NCBI GenBank assembly: GCA_029851415.1
Contig: CM056741.1
Coordinates: 147,548,522 to 147,612,521 of the forward strand
Reading direction: 5' to 3'
Length of the DNA stretch: 64,000 nucleotides
From: Eretmocerus hayati
Taxonomy: Eukaryota; Arthropoda; Insecta; Hymenoptera; Aphelinidae
Shown here: piece after piece, positions 1 through 12,200 of the stretch
How positions within the stretch are numbered: the first letter of the stretch is position 1
Layout of the letters: each line of letters opens with the position of its first letter
Position numbers and translations under genes: made by a program
The notes under the pieces: model-generated
What the model was told of the DNA's origin: nothing
What the model saw: the letters and a program-made list of their open reading frames with translations, nothing else
Database searches by the model: none

Positions 1-1674
1 ATCATCGTCCCAATTTCATCAAAGAGTAAATGCATTCAAGTAACTTTCATTAACAGGATCCAATTCAAAACTTTGCTGATTACATATCGATTCAACTCAT
101 CCTCGTCATACTTAAGCAAAACTACCACACCACACTTTTACGAGTTGCAACAGCACATAATGTCTTGGCTCATATAGGAGTTGGGTTTCTCATTCCCGAG
201 TGCGACAGAGTGTCACTCCCTGTTGCCCAGCTATTGTAAAACAACAACACAATACTAACGCGACTCTTCGGAAGCATGTTGCTGGATTTCCTCTGATCTG
301 AGCGCCGCTTTGGTCCCGACACTGGTAAACCAAATCGACGGGTCAGTCTCATCGGATCATGTCTCCTTCAACCTCTGTGATGAAGAGTTACAATTTCACT
401 CTGAACATAAAACACTCCCTAGTTTCAACTCAATTCCACATCATAAACACAAATCGAGGATGATGGATATCGAAGTCATTTCATCGAATGGAAGACTCCT
501 CAAAAATTCGAATTTTGCGACGTAAATGCTCAATATGAAAACAAAGAACTTCCCTGTTGAATGAGTTCCCAATTATTGATCTTAATGACCTCGTAGCAAA
601 AACCATCACAATGCATCAATTCAATTCTTCCCTCACGATTGCATCAAGCGAGTGATATTGGATTCATTTATAAAAGTCATTTTTAATACTCTATACGATA
701 CCGTTCCTCAATGTCAATTATCTATCCCTAAATCTCATGAAAATTACTTAAATCATAAACTGGTCCAGAGAATTCTCTCAACCACTTCCCAATAAAAATG
801 ACGCCCTCTTATGTAAACATACAATCTTTAATTGAACATTCTTTCAATCTCAAGTCAGAAAATATCCTAATCATTATTATATTTCTACAAATTTCCAGAA
901 AAAGCATAACTGAATTTTTGAATAGATTGGGAAATTTTAAAAACCGATTCTAGCTCAAATTGAATCAAATTACGAATCATTTGGAAAAATAAATATGAAT
1001 CCACTATCACTTGACAAAATAAAGTCATTGTCCCAATTTCATCAAAAAGTAAATACATTCACGTGATTTTTATCAACAGGATCCAATTCAAAGCTTTTCT
1101 GATGAGAAATATATTCAACTCATCCTCGTCATACTCACTCGAAAATACCACACCACACTTTTACGAGTTGCAACAGCACATGATGCCTTGGCTCATATGG
1201 GAGTTGGGTTTCTCATTCCCGAGTGCGACAGAGTGTGACTCCCTGTTGCCCAGCTATTGTAAAACAACAACACAATACTAACGCCACTCTTCGGAAGCAT
1301 GTTGCTGGATTTCCTCTGATCTGAGCGCCGGTTTGGTCCCGACACTGGTAAACCAAATCGACGGGTCAGTCTCATCGGATCATGTCTCCTTCAACCTCTG
1401 TGATGAAGAGTTACATTTTCACTCTGAACATAAAACACTCCCCAGTTTCAACTCAATTTCACATCATAAACACAAAACGAGGATGATGAATATCGAGGTC
1501 ATTCCATCCAATCAGAGACTTCTCAAAAATTCAAATCTTGCGACATAAATGCTCAATATGAAAACAAAGAACTTCCCTGTTGGATGAATTCCCAATAATC
1601 AATCTTGATGATCGCGTAGCAAAAACCATAATAATGCATCAATTCAATTTTACCCTCACGATTGCATCAAGCGA

Positions 1675-1977
1675 GTGATATTGGATTCATTCACAAAAGT
1701 CATTTCTAATACTCTATACGATACCGTTCCTCAATGTCAATTATCTATCCCTAAATCTTATGAAAGTCACTTGAATCATAAACTGATCAAAAGAATTCTG
1801 TCAACCACTCCCCCATATGAAATGACGTCCTCTAATATCAGCATGCGAGATAGACGTGAATCGCTTCTCTTTTCATATTTTCATAAGTTCGAATTTCAAA
1901 AGAACGTTTCATTCCTCCTCCAAATAGAAATAAATTTAGAAACTCCAAAGTGTTACGTAGGTTCACACTCGGTATGA
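1675..1977 (+). CDS. Unidentified 100-aa ORF, left duplicate
   Basis: This is the left-copy counterpart of the ORF at 34098-34400, with the same predicted protein. Preservation of the frame mainly reflects the recency of the duplication and is weak evidence for coding. No domain, signal peptide or splice context identifies a function. Confidence 0.25.
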   Translation: MILDSFTKVISNTLYDTVPQCQLSIPKSYESHLNHKLIKRILSTTPPYEMTSSNISMRDRRESLLFSYFHKFEFQKNVSFLLQIEINLETPKCYVGSHSV

Positions 1978-2454
1978 GTAGAAATACGGAAATCATCATC
2001 TTCAAAGTCAAATAAAAAATTCCTCGAATTCATTCAAAAAAGTTTCAAAAATTTGAAATCCATTCGTATGTATCATATATTCAAAATCAACGAAATAACA
2101 ACCTCTCGATCTTTAACATTCCTTCACTTTGTCAGTACGATTCGACTTCATCGTCACTCTATCATTTATTTCATTCGAAATCAACCAATACTCATGCGGA
2201 TCGATCTATCTCTAACAAAAAATTAAAATGAAAACCATTAAATAAAGCTAACTCGAACACCAAAATTAATTCACATCTGAAAGTGAGGCGGCCTCGTCGA
2301 CCGTAAAAAGTTACTCGGCTACCTTTGATGTTGAAAATGGCGGTGTCTCAAATTTTCTAATACGCTTCACTAAAATACGCCATAAAATGACTCCCAGCAT
2401 GCACTTAATACGAAAATAGATAAACGAAACACATAAAAATCGATTGCTCCTAAC

Positions 2455-2560
2455 CTTCGCCAACGGATTCGGAAGCTTGGGCAGTGTTCGAAAGGGCTCC
2501 GTGAGCCCGATCAGCGACCGTCTTCACGGAAAGAATAAGCAGCAAATCGAATATATAATA
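2455..2560 (-). other. Possible coding exon, left duplicate (minus strand)
   Basis: On the minus strand an open frame reads FDLLLILSVKTVADRAHGAL and continues to SESVGEG. It ends at AAG followed by GTTAGG, a plausible if weak 5' splice site at 2454/2455. The leucine-rich start resembles the end of a signal peptide. An upstream in-frame TGA and the lack of a start codon mean that an earlier exon would be needed. The homologous segment at 34878-34983 keeps the frame and the donor site, with a few replacements (Ala/Ser, Asn/Asp, Ser/Ala). Coding status is tentative. Confidence 0.25.
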
Positions 2561-2803
2561 TCAAAGTATAAATACATATAAACTAAATCGGAAATACATA
2601 TAAAAAACTCAAAAATACGTCAAAAATACGTAAACGACACTCAAACACGTGTTCTATACATCGCGGAAAAATCTAGGGACATTTGACCTGGTCTAGGGAC
2701 TTTTCGTGCCGTCAAGTTGGCAACACTGATTCGATTTTATGTTGGCAACCCTGATATAGGGATTCCGTGGGGGAATAGGCACCTTGTGTCTCTTAATATA
2801 ATA

Positions 2804-3102
2804 ACTAGCGTAATGCCTCGCGTTGCTCGGCTTGTGAATGTTTCCGATAGGCGTATTAGTTTTCCAAAATGCTCTTTCAAATCAAATGAGAGTACGTTTT
2901 TCAAAAATTTTATATATTTAGTTAAGCGGCGGTTTCTCTTATGGGTCTGAACTCATAAAGACCATGAAAGTTATCATTATATAACTCGATATGTGAAAAT
3001 GGTACAGAACATATTTCCATTTGATTCAAAAGAGCATTTTGGTGAACTGATACGCTTCTCGGGGACTTTTACAGGCCGAGCAACGCGAAACATAACGCTA
3101 GT
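2804..3102. mobile_element. MITE-like inverted-repeat element, ~300 bp
   Basis: The ends are inverted repeats beginning ACTAGCGTAATGCC on the left and ending in the complement, CATAACGCTAGT, on the right. They share the core CGCGTTGCTCGGC, and the similarity extends ~75 bp inward (AAAATGCTCTTT...). No ORF of note lies inside. It sits exactly where the left 2.8 kb duplicate loses homology to the right one. No clear target-site duplication was found, so the superfamily is not assigned. Confidence 0.7.
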
Positions 3103-3329
3103 GTTTAATTATAAAAATACGGAAGTTTTCTATCGGAAATTCAGAAATATGATGTTGTAAAATATCGTTATGCTCAAATGAAGTGACTTCTAGTAGGCCA
3201 AAGAGATGTACACCGATTTGACGTGAATTAATTACTCAGTTGATTACAGGGATAAATATACAAGTGACACTCAAAATTTTCATTCTGGGCCTTGCTCCGT
3301 ACTAAGATCAATATCACCAATGTCACCTG
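3103..3329. other. Spacer without recognised feature
   Basis: AT-rich sequence between the MITE-like element and the cassette array. No ORF, repeat or signal could be supported. Confidence 0.5.
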
Positions 3330-4422
3330 CTTGAGCCCATCGCGGATACACGTACTCTTTGAAGTTTAGCGAGTGTAAGAACAGTCGACGCAGAAAGAGG
3401 TGAGCTGCGCAATATCATCGTTGACATTCACATCTGAAGAAAACATCGTAAGCGCAAATAATTCCATCAATGATTTGATTACTCGTTTTTCTGGAATCGA
3501 TAGAATTGTGGGAACAGGAAAGTCGAAGGTGTTCGAGTGATTCGAATAGAATAGGAGCATAATGAATAGAAAAACAGAATTCTCTCCGAGCCTTCAGAAA
3601 AAAAGAAAATGTAAGAGATGAAATTTTTCCGGGCTTCGACAAAACAAATATATAAAAATGAAAATTGAAAAATTTCTCGGGATTTTGAAAAAACAAAAAT
3701 ATAAAAAATTATTTTATTTTTCAAAATATTTTTCCGAGAATTATCGAAATTTCCCACCGTGAAGCACATCCTGAACTTGCCTTCATTCTTCTTAGTCTCA
3801 CTTAGAGGAACGCTCAAACATACGCGCTCTCTACCAGAGCCACAGTCGTCTCCTCGCTGCCTTCAAAAACAGATACGCGCACGAGAAGCATCAAACAACG
3901 TGACACCAGAAAAGGAAAGGGAATTCTTAGTGATGCGCGCTCTCTCAACATCCCGCAGTCATCTTCTCAAGCCCGTCGCGAACACACGTGTTCATAGAAG
4001 TTGAGCGAGTATAAAAACAGTTGACACATAATGAGGTGAGCTTGCAGAATATTATCGTTGACATCGACATCTAGGAAAAACATCGTACGGGTAAGTAATT
4101 CCATGGATAATTTGATTAATCGTTATTCCTGAAATCAATATAGAACGAAAATATATTGGATAGAAATCTGGAATTGTTTCCGGACCCTCAATAAAAAGAA
4201 AATGTGGAGAATGAAAATTCAAAAATTTTTTGGAAATTGAATGAAAATTTTTTCCGGGGCTTCGACAAAACAAATGTATAAAAAATGAAAATTCGAAAAT
4301 TTGTCGGGACATTGAAAAAACAAAAATAGAAAAATTTTTTTTTTTTTTCAAAAAATTTTCCCAAAAATTTCCAAAATTTCCCACTCTGAGGCATATGCTG
4401 AACTTGCCTTAATTCTTTTCAG

Positions 4423-4711
4423 TTTCAGTGAGAGAAACGCTCAGGCATTCGCGCTCTCTACTGAAACCGCATCCTCCCCCTCCCCGCCTTCACAGACACA
4501 GACACGCGCCGAGAAGCATCACGACACCAGAAGAGGAGAGGGGATACTTAGTATCGCGCGCTCTCTCAACAGTTCGCAGTCTTCTCCTTGTGCCCAGCGC
4601 AAACACGCGTATTCTATGGGGTCGAGCAGGTATGACAAAAGTCGACGCGGAACAGAGTCAGCTTGCAAGATGACATCAAAGAGATCAACATACATAGAGG
4701 ACATCATGAAG
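4423..4711 (+). other. Exon-like cassette 2, open across its length
   Basis: The segment lies between an acceptor (TTCTTTTCAG at 4421-4422) and a donor (AAG/GTGAGT at 4712). One frame is open throughout, reading RNAQAFALSTETASS near the start, GILSIARSLNSSQSS in the middle and YIEDIMK at the end. This frame is homologous to GILNDARSLNGPQSS in cassettes 3-6. A second frame (ALSTVRSLLLVPSANTR) is also open for most of the exon, so the coding frame is ambiguous. Start and end phases differ in the favoured frame, so in-frame tandem splicing of successive cassettes is not obvious. Confidence 0.35.
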
Positions 4712-6126
4712 GTGAGTGATTTCAACCTAAATTTTGAAATTCACTTTTTCCAAAATTGTTAAAATTCAGAAAACGTTATCGTCAAAAAATTCAATAGTTC
4801 AAATTATTTGAATATATGATACATGAAATTTGAAATTTTTTTCCGAGGTTTCGACAAAACAAATATATAAAAAATGAATATTCGAAAAGTTTTCGGGACT
4901 TTGAGAAAACAAAAATATAAAAAAGTGTTTTTTTTTCAAAAAATTTTCCCAAAAATTTCCGGAATTTCCCACTCTGAGGCACATTCTGAACTTGCCTCGA
5001 TTCTTATCAGTTTCAGTTAGAGAAACGTCCAGGCATTCGCGTTCTCTACTAAAGCCGCATTCTCCCCCTCCCCGCCTTCACAGACACAGACGCGCGCCGA
5101 TCATGTCATGACACCAGAAGGGGAGAGGGGATACTGAATGATGCGCGCTCTCTCAACGGCCCGCAGTCATCCTTTGGAACCCGTCGCGAACACACGTACT
5201 CTATGCGGTTGGGCAGTCATAAGAAGAGTCAACGGGAAATGAGGTGAACTTGCAAAATATCATCGTGGACACACAACATTTATAGAATGGCTGAAGGGTG
5301 AGTAATTCGATCATTTATTCAATTACTTGGTTTTCCTTGAATCGTTAGAGTTACGAGAACATAAACGTCGAGAGTTTTAATGATCTAAATAGATGAAAGA
5401 TACAATGAAAAAATTTCAAGATTTCGTCCGGGGCTTTGAACACAAAGATATGAAATATAAAAATTAGAAATATAAAAAATTGATTTTTTTTGAAAATTTT
5501 CCCCAGAAATTTCCGAAATTTCCCACCATGAGACAATTCCTGAACTTGCTTCCATTCTCATCAGTTTCAGTGAAAGAGACGCTCAGATATACGCGCTCCT
5601 TATCGGAGCCGCAATCTTCCCCTCGCTGCCCTCGCAGACACACACGCATCGAGAAGCGACAACGTCACACCGAAAAAGAGTGGGGATACTTAATGATGCG
5701 CGCTGTCTCAACGGCCCTCAGTCATCATCTAGAGCCCGTCGCAATCACACGCACTCTATCAAGGGGGGCAATCATAAGAAAAGTCGAATAAAATGGAATA
5801 CACTTGCAGAATACCATCGTGGACATCAACATTCATAGAACGTCTAGAAGGTGAGTGATTGCATCATTAATTCAATCACACGTTCTTCCTCAAATCGTTA
5901 AAGTTGTAATACCGTGAACGTCGAGAATTTTGATGATCTGAATAGATTAAAGATTTAAAGGAAACATTCCAAGATTTTGTCCGGGGCTTCGAAAACAAAG
6001 AGATAAGAGATGAAAAATTGGAAATTTTTACGGGATTTTGAAAAAATAAAGATATAAAAAATCGATTTTTTTTCGAAAAATTTTCCACTCTGAGACACAT
6101 TATGAGCTTGAGATCATTCTCATTAG

Positions 6127-6410
6127 TTTCAGCGGAAGAGACGCTCAAGCATAGGCGCTCTCGACCGAACCCGCAGTTTTCCCCTAAATAGCCTCACAGA
6201 CACACGCATCGAGAAACGACAACGTCACACCGAAAAAGAGCGGGGATACTTAATGATGCGCGCTCTCTCAACGGCCCTCAGTCATCCTCTGGAGCCCGTC
6301 GCGATCACACGTACTCTATGAAGGTGGACAATCATAAGGAGAGTCGAATAAAATGGAATGAGCTTGCAGAATATCATCGTGAACATCAACATCTATAGAA
6401 CGTCTGAAGG
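6127..6410 (+). other. Exon-like cassette 5 with conserved peptide and stop
   Basis: In the shared frame this cassette reads GILNDARSLNGPQSSSGARR, then DHTYSMKVDNHKESRIKWNE and LAEYHREHQHL before a stop just upstream of the GTGAGT donor. Cassette 4 (5565-5850) has the close match LAEYHRGHQHS followed by a stop. Cassettes 3 and 6 share GARREHTYSMRLG-type peptide but end earlier. The 5' part of cassette 5 contains a stop in this frame, so it is not open from the acceptor. If coding, it would need an internal start or would be a terminal exon. Confidence 0.3.
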
Positions 6411-7560
6411 GTGAGTAATTCTATCATTTATTTAATTACTCGTTTTTCCTTGAATCATTAGAGTTATGAAAACTTAAACGTCAAGAATTTTTAGTGATTT
6501 AAATAGATTGAAGATATACTGAAAAAATTTCAAGATTTTGTCCGAAGCTTCGAAAACAAGATATAAAAAATGAAAATTCGAAATTTTTACGGGATTTTGA
6601 AAAAACAAAGATAAAAGAAATTATTATTTTTTTCAAAAAATTTTCCCAAAAATTTCCAAAATTTCCCACTCTGAGGCACATGCTGAACTTGCCTTAATTC
6701 TTATCAATTCAGTTAGAGAAACACTCAGGCATTCGCGCTCTCTACTGAAGCCGCATTCTCCCCCTCCCCGCCTTCACAGACACAGACGCGCGCTGATCAT
6801 GTCATGACACCAGAAGAGGAGAGGGGATACTGAGTGATGCGCGCTCTCTCAACGGCCCGCAGTCATCCTCTGGAGCCCGTCGCGAACACACGTACTCTAT
6901 GCGGTTGGGCAATCATAAGAAGAGTCAACGAAAAATGAGGTGAGCTTGCAGAATATCATCGTCGACACCCAACATTTATAGAATGGCTGAAGGGTGAGTA
7001 ATTCGATCATTAATTCAATTACTCGTTTTTCCTCGAATAGTTAGGGCTTCGAAAACGAAAATGAAAGAAATAGAAATTCGAAATTTCCACGGGATTTCAA
7101 AAAAAAACGAAAATATAAAAAATTATTTTTTTTTCGGAAAATGTTCCCAAAAATTTGCGAAATTTTCCACTCTGAGAAAATTCCTGAACTTGCCTTTATT
7201 CTAATCAGTTCCAGTGGAAAAGACGCATAAGCATACGTGCTCTCTCCCGGAGCCTCAGTTCTCCCCTCGCTGCCTGCACAGACACACATAGGCGACGAGT
7301 AAGATCAAACAACATGTCAACAGAAAAATAGAAGACATTTGGTGATACGCGCTCTCTCAGCAGCCCACAGTATAGCCCTTAACACGGTCACGAACATTCG
7401 CACGCCAAAGAGGAAATCAAGTCCAAGAAAATCCTATGTAGATATATAAGAAGAACTTATAAAATACCATCATGAACATTGACCTCTACTACACAATAAT
7501 GGAAAAGTGAGTAATATCTATCAAAACATTATTTCCCATGTTCTCTAAAATTGATAATAG

Positions 7561-8289
7561 AACCAAACATCAAAATACAAACCTTTTCCGAAATGTTATA
7601 AAATCATGTACATGATAAATAAAAATTCGAACTTTTTTCCGAAATAAAATCGAGAAGTGAATTAGATTTCCATAGTCTCTATCGAAACTGATGAGTTACC
7701 TCCAAAGACAGAATTTCCGGGCTCTACGATTCCAATTATTAAGTTTTTCCACAAAAGAGATATCTTGCAATATCACAAAATTCAGTCGAATTGACAACTC
7801 ATCCATTAAATTGGAGTGGGGAGTTCAGTTTCATACCAAGGTCTATCATCCCACAGGCATCCAGATATCAAATGTGAGAATCACCCAGTGGAGGATTTAC
7901 AAAAAGTTTTCAACTCAACGTGTTACAACCGTTCCAGAAAGATTAACAAAATCAAAACTACAGTAAGATGACATGGATCCAAGCGTCACTCCTTATTCTA
8001 AAATATGTATAGAATTTCAATTAGATATAGCTCTATGGAAATTTTTCGAATATCATGATTCTATGAAATCGTCGTCAGAACATTTGATTGATTAGTTTTT
8101 CAGAGAACGTAAACACATAATAGCCTTTACTTCTTCACTAAATTGGTATGCATGGTATCTCACAAATGTATCCTTGATCTTACAATTTAATTTGAGGCTA
8201 ATTTTAATTACGAAAAAAATCAAATCATCTTCGTCACACATCTCAACAAATGATTCCCAACAATACACATCTCTTACATATCCAAGTGC
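7561..8289. other. AT-rich spacer
   Basis: Holds two short unidentified ORFs, 7691-7966 (+, 91 aa) and 8092-8301 (-, 69 aa), with no recognised domain or splice context. The second reads FVEMCDEDDLIFFVIKISLK and could be an exon. Nothing stronger is visible. Confidence 0.4.
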
Positions 8290-8600
8290 AATCGAATACA
8301 TTTACGAGTTGTAACAGGACTGAATGATGCCATGGCTCACATAGAGATCGAGACTATCATCTCTGAGATCGACATACTACAATCTCCTGTTGCCAAGCTG
8401 CTGTAAATGTAGGGTATTCTTCCAAAAAAACAACACAACACACTTACACCACTCTTCGGAAACATGTTGTTGGATTTCCTCTGATCTAAGCGCCGCTTTG
8501 GTCCCGACACTGGTAAACCAAATCAACGGGTCAGTCTCATCTGATCATGTCTCCTTCAACCTCTGTGATGGAGAGTTACATTTACACTGAAACGATATAC
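8290..8600 (+). repeat. Third, diverged copy of the ~1 kb unit core
   Basis: The ~170 bp from about 8445 to 8590 aligns with the core at 1285-1425 (and 32680-32815, 33700-33840). That core carries the open frame running CCWISSDLSAALVPTLVNQI. Between copies some changes are silent in that frame (the Cys, Leu and Ser codons) and others alter residues (Ala to Thr, Asp to Asn, Glu to Gly), so coding status is undecided. The copy is solitary and more diverged than the units in the 2.8 kb duplicates. It is evidence that the unit is a dispersed family. Confidence 0.75.
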
Positions 8601-8964
8601 ACGAACCGATTCACACTCAATTCCACTCCATATCACACAACGAAGATGATAGATCGATATTTCTGTTCATTTCAATAAAATCTTCCGCAAATATCACCAG
8701 TGGTTATGAAAATATAGATCAAGGTATTGTTAAAATTAGTGCGTTCCTAGAATCGTATATCAAATATCCATAATTTCATTTATATATTCGTTTGTTATCG
8801 AATATGATTAAGGATTATCATTGATCAATGTAGTGGCTCCCATATACGTTTCTCAATATTCAATCTTTTGTTATGACAATTCTCATTCAATTTGTACGAT
8901 GACTCAATTTTATCAACAAAACGGTAACATACGCCTCCCATACGATTGTATATCATTACTCCCT
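8601..8964. other. AT-rich spacer before the foldback element
   Basis: No ORF, repeat or regulatory signal could be supported. It ends in the 9-bp target duplication of the foldback transposon. Confidence 0.5.
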
Positions 8965-8973
8965 CTATTATAA
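8965..8973. repeat. Target-site duplication, left (CTATTATAA)
   Basis: Nine bases immediately outside the left foldback terminus, identical to 31973-31981. The next base (G) also matches but is ambiguous with the element end. Confidence 0.85.
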
Positions 8974-9230
8974 GAAAGTGGCTATACGCAGTGCTCCCGT
9001 ACGGGAACCCGTGTAAAATTCACGGGAAAGGGGTAATATACGTCCATACCCGTGAGCTTCCCGTGTTACTTTTTGGAGCTCTGCAAGCTCAACGGGACGA
9101 CACGGGAGACACCCGGAATGTTCTCGCTTCGATGCAAGCTCGCCTCCCGTGGCTTCCCGTAAATGTAGTTTCGGCGTAGCTTTTCCCGTTTCTACCCGTG
9201 CGACGTTCACATAAGGAATGGCATGCCTAC
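8974..9230 (+). repeat. Foldback arm tip, left (unique domain of TIR)
   Basis: A GC-rich, non-tandem ~257 bp domain with many short inverted CCCGT/ACGGG words. It is mirrored with high identity at about 31705-31972. It includes the likely transposase-binding terminus. Confidence 0.85.
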
Positions 9231-12200
9231 CATTCTCCCGTTCACAACCCGTGTGGCTCGATTTTGGCCTCGTGAGCATGGGACTGAACACCCGTGTCTA
9301 CCCGTTTTCCCGTTCACAACCCGTGTGACTCGATATTCGCCAGCTAACCATAACAGTGATCACCCGTGTATACCCGTTCTCCCGTTCACAACCCGTGTGG
9401 CTTGATTTTGGCCAGCTAACCACAAGAGTGATCACCCGTGTCTACCCGTATACCCGTGCACAACCCGTGTGACTCGATTTCGGCCTCGTGAGCATGGGCC
9501 TGACCACCCGTGTCTACCCGTCTTCCCGTTCGCCACCCGTGTGGCTCGATTTTGGCCAGCTAACCATAACAGTGACCACCCGTGTCTACCCGTATTCCCG
9601 TTCACTACCCGTGTGGCTCGATTTTGGCCAGCTTACCATAACAATGATCACCCGTGTCTACCCGTTCTCCCGTTCACAACCCGTGTGGCTTGATTTTGGC
9701 CAGCTAACCACAAGAGTGATCACTCGTGTCTACCCGTCTTCCCGTTCGCCACCCGTGTGGCTCGATTTTGGCCTCGTGAGCATGGGACTGACCACCCGTG
9801 TCTACCCGTTTTCCCGTTCACAACCCGTGTGACTCGATATTCGCCAGCTAACCATAACAGTGATCACCCGTGTCTACCCGTATACCCGTGCACAACCCGT
9901 GTGAACCAATTTTAGCCTCGTGAGCATGGGACTGACCACCCGTGTCTACCCGTATTCCCGTTCACAACCCGCGTGGCTCGATTTTGGCCAGCTAACCATA
10001 AAAATGATCACCCGTGTCTACCCGTTTCCCCGTTCACAACCCGTGTGGCTCGATTTCGGCCAGCTAACCACAAGAGTGATCACCCATGTACACACGTTTT
10101 CCCGTTCACGTCCCGTGTGGCTCGATTTCGGCCTCGTGAGCATGGGACTGACCACCCATGTCTACCCGTCTTCCCGTTCACAACCCGTGTGGCTCGATTT
10201 TGGCCTCGTGAGTGCTACCCGTATACCCGTGCACAACCCGTGTGAACCAATTTCGGCCTCGTGAGCATGGCAGACTGACCACCCGTGTCCACCCGTTTTC
10301 CCGTTCACCACCCGTGTGGCTCGATTTCAGCCTCGTGAGCATGGGACTGACCACCCGTGTCTACCCCTCTTCCCGTTCACAACCCGTGTGGCTCGATTTT
10401 GGCCAGCTAACCACAAGAGTGACCACCCATGTCTACCCGTATTCCCGTTCACAACCCGTGTGGCTCGATTTCGGCCTCGTGAGCATGGGACTGACCACCC
10501 GTGTCTACCCGTCTTCCCGTTCACAACCCGTGTGACTCGATTTCGGCCTCGTGGCATGGGACTGACCACCCATGTCTACCCGTATTCCCGTTCACAACCC
10601 GTGTGGCTCGATTTCGGCCTCGTGAGCATGGGACTGACCACCCGTGTCTACTCGTCTTCCCGTTCACAACCCGTGTGGCTCGATTTTGGCCAGCTTACCA
10701 TAACAGTGATCACCCGTGTCTACCCGTTCTCCCGTTCACAACCCGTGTGGCTTGATTTTGGCCAGCTAACCACAAGAGTGATCACTCGTGTCTACCCGTC
10801 TTCCCGTTCGCCACCCGTGTGGCTCGATTTTGGCCTCGTGAGCATGGGACTGAACACCCGTGTCTACCCGTTTTCCCGTTCACAACCCGTGTGGCTCGAT
10901 TTTGGCCAGCTTACCATAACAATGATCACCCGTGTCTACCCGTTCTCCCGTTCACAACCCGTGTGGCTTGATTTTGGCCAGCTAACCACAAGAGTGATCA
11001 CTCGTGTCTACCCGTTCTCCCGTTCACAACCCGTGTGGCTTGATTTTGGCCAGCTAACCACAAGAGTGATCACTCGTGTCTACCCGTCTTCCCGTTCGCC
11101 ACCCGTGTGGCTCGATTTTGGCCTCGTGAGCATGGGACTGAACACCCGTGTCTACCCGTTTTCCCGTTCACAACCCGTGTGGCTCGATTTTGGCCAGCTA
11201 ACCACAAGAGTGATCACCCGTGTCTACACGTTTTCCCGTTCACGTCCCGTGTGGCTCGATTTCGGCCTCGTGAGCATGGGACTGACCACCCGTGTCTACC
11301 CGTTTTCCCGTTCACAACCCGTGTGACTCGATATTCGCCAGCTAACCATAACAGTGATCACCCGTGTCTACCCGTATACCCGTGCACAACCCGTGTGAAC
11401 CAATTTTAGCCTCGTGAGCATGGGACTGACCACCCGTGTCTACCCGTATTCCCGTTCACAACCCGCGTGGCTCGATTTTGGCCAGCTAACCATAAAAATG
11501 ATCACCCGTGTCTACCCGTTTCCCCGTTCACAACCCGTGTGGCTCGATTTCGGCCAGCTAACCACAAGAGTGATCACCCGTGTCTACACGTTTTCCCGTT
11601 CACGTCCCGTGTGGCTCGATTTCGGCCTCGTGAGCATGGGACTGACCACCCATGTCTACCCGTCTTCCCGTTCACAACCCGTGTGGCTCGATTTTGGCCT
11701 CGTGAGTGCTACCCGTATACCCGTGCACAACCCGTGTGAACCAATTTCGGCCTCGTGAGCATGGCAGACTGACCACCCGTGTCCACCCGTTTTCCCGTTC
11801 ACCACCCGTGTGGCTCGATTTCAGCCTCGTGAGCATGGGACTGACCACCCGTGTCTACCCCTCTTCCCGTTCACAACCCGTGTGGCTCGATTTTGGCCAG
11901 CTAACCACAAGAGTGACCACCCATGTCTACCCGTATTCCCGTTCACAACCCGTGTGGCTCGATTTCGGCCTCGTGAGCATGGGACTGACCACCCGTGTCT
12001 ACCCGTCTTCCCGTTCACAACCCGTGTGACTCGATTTCGGCCTCGTGGCATGGGACTGACCACCCATGTCTACCCGTATTCCCGTTCACAACCCGTGTGG
12101 CTCGATTTCGGCCTCGTGAGCATGGGACTGACCACCCGTGTCTACTCGTCTTCCCGTTCACAACCCGTGTGACTCGATTTCGGCCTCGTGGCATGGGACT

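Larger units (their letters stand above)
1..2798 (+). repeat. Left copy of a 2.8 kb direct duplication (two tandem ~1.02 kb units)
   Basis: This block reappears in the same orientation at 32423-35226, with an offset of 32422-32423 and only small indels. It contains two tandem units: landmarks at 310 and 1333, and at 651 and 1675, are 1023-1024 bp apart. Identity between the two copies is uneven. The stretch 1675-2480 is almost unchanged, while 2520-2620 has several substitutions. The match stops at about 2798 (35226 in the other copy), where this copy runs into a small inverted-repeat element. The window starts inside the block, so the true left edge is not visible. No known protein family was recognised in it. 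Confidence 0.9.
3330..7560 (+). repeat. Tandem array of exon/intron-like cassettes
   Basis: Eight copies, the first truncated, follow each other head to tail. Donor-like GTRAGT sites fall at 3448, 4091, 4712, 5298, 5851, 6411, 6994 and 7507, giving a period of 513-643 bp. Each intron-like part ends in a branch-site-like CTGAACTTGCC, then pyrimidines and a (C/T)AG acceptor. Exon-like segments are therefore 3796-4090, 4423-4711, 5011-5297, 5565-5850, 6127-6410, 6713-6993 and 7209-7506, all 281-298 bp. The introns are AT-rich with repeated AAAATTTTCCCAAAAATTTCC-like tracts. The splice signals are better conserved than the introns. A tandemly duplicated exon, a decayed multi-exon gene or a transcribed noncoding repeat are all possible. 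Confidence 0.75.

Noticed and set aside
3479..3817. Minus-strand ORFs rich in Phe/Lys in the cassette array (also 4052-4384, 4791-4984 and others)
   Set aside because: They come from the A/T-rich intron-like tracts, differ between cassettes, and contradict the plus-strand splice signals.
10316..11326. 336-aa ORF and similar long ORFs in the minisatellite arms, both strands
   Set aside because: The 72-bp period keeps many frames open; ORFs overlap in several frames and strands, with no independent start context or domain.
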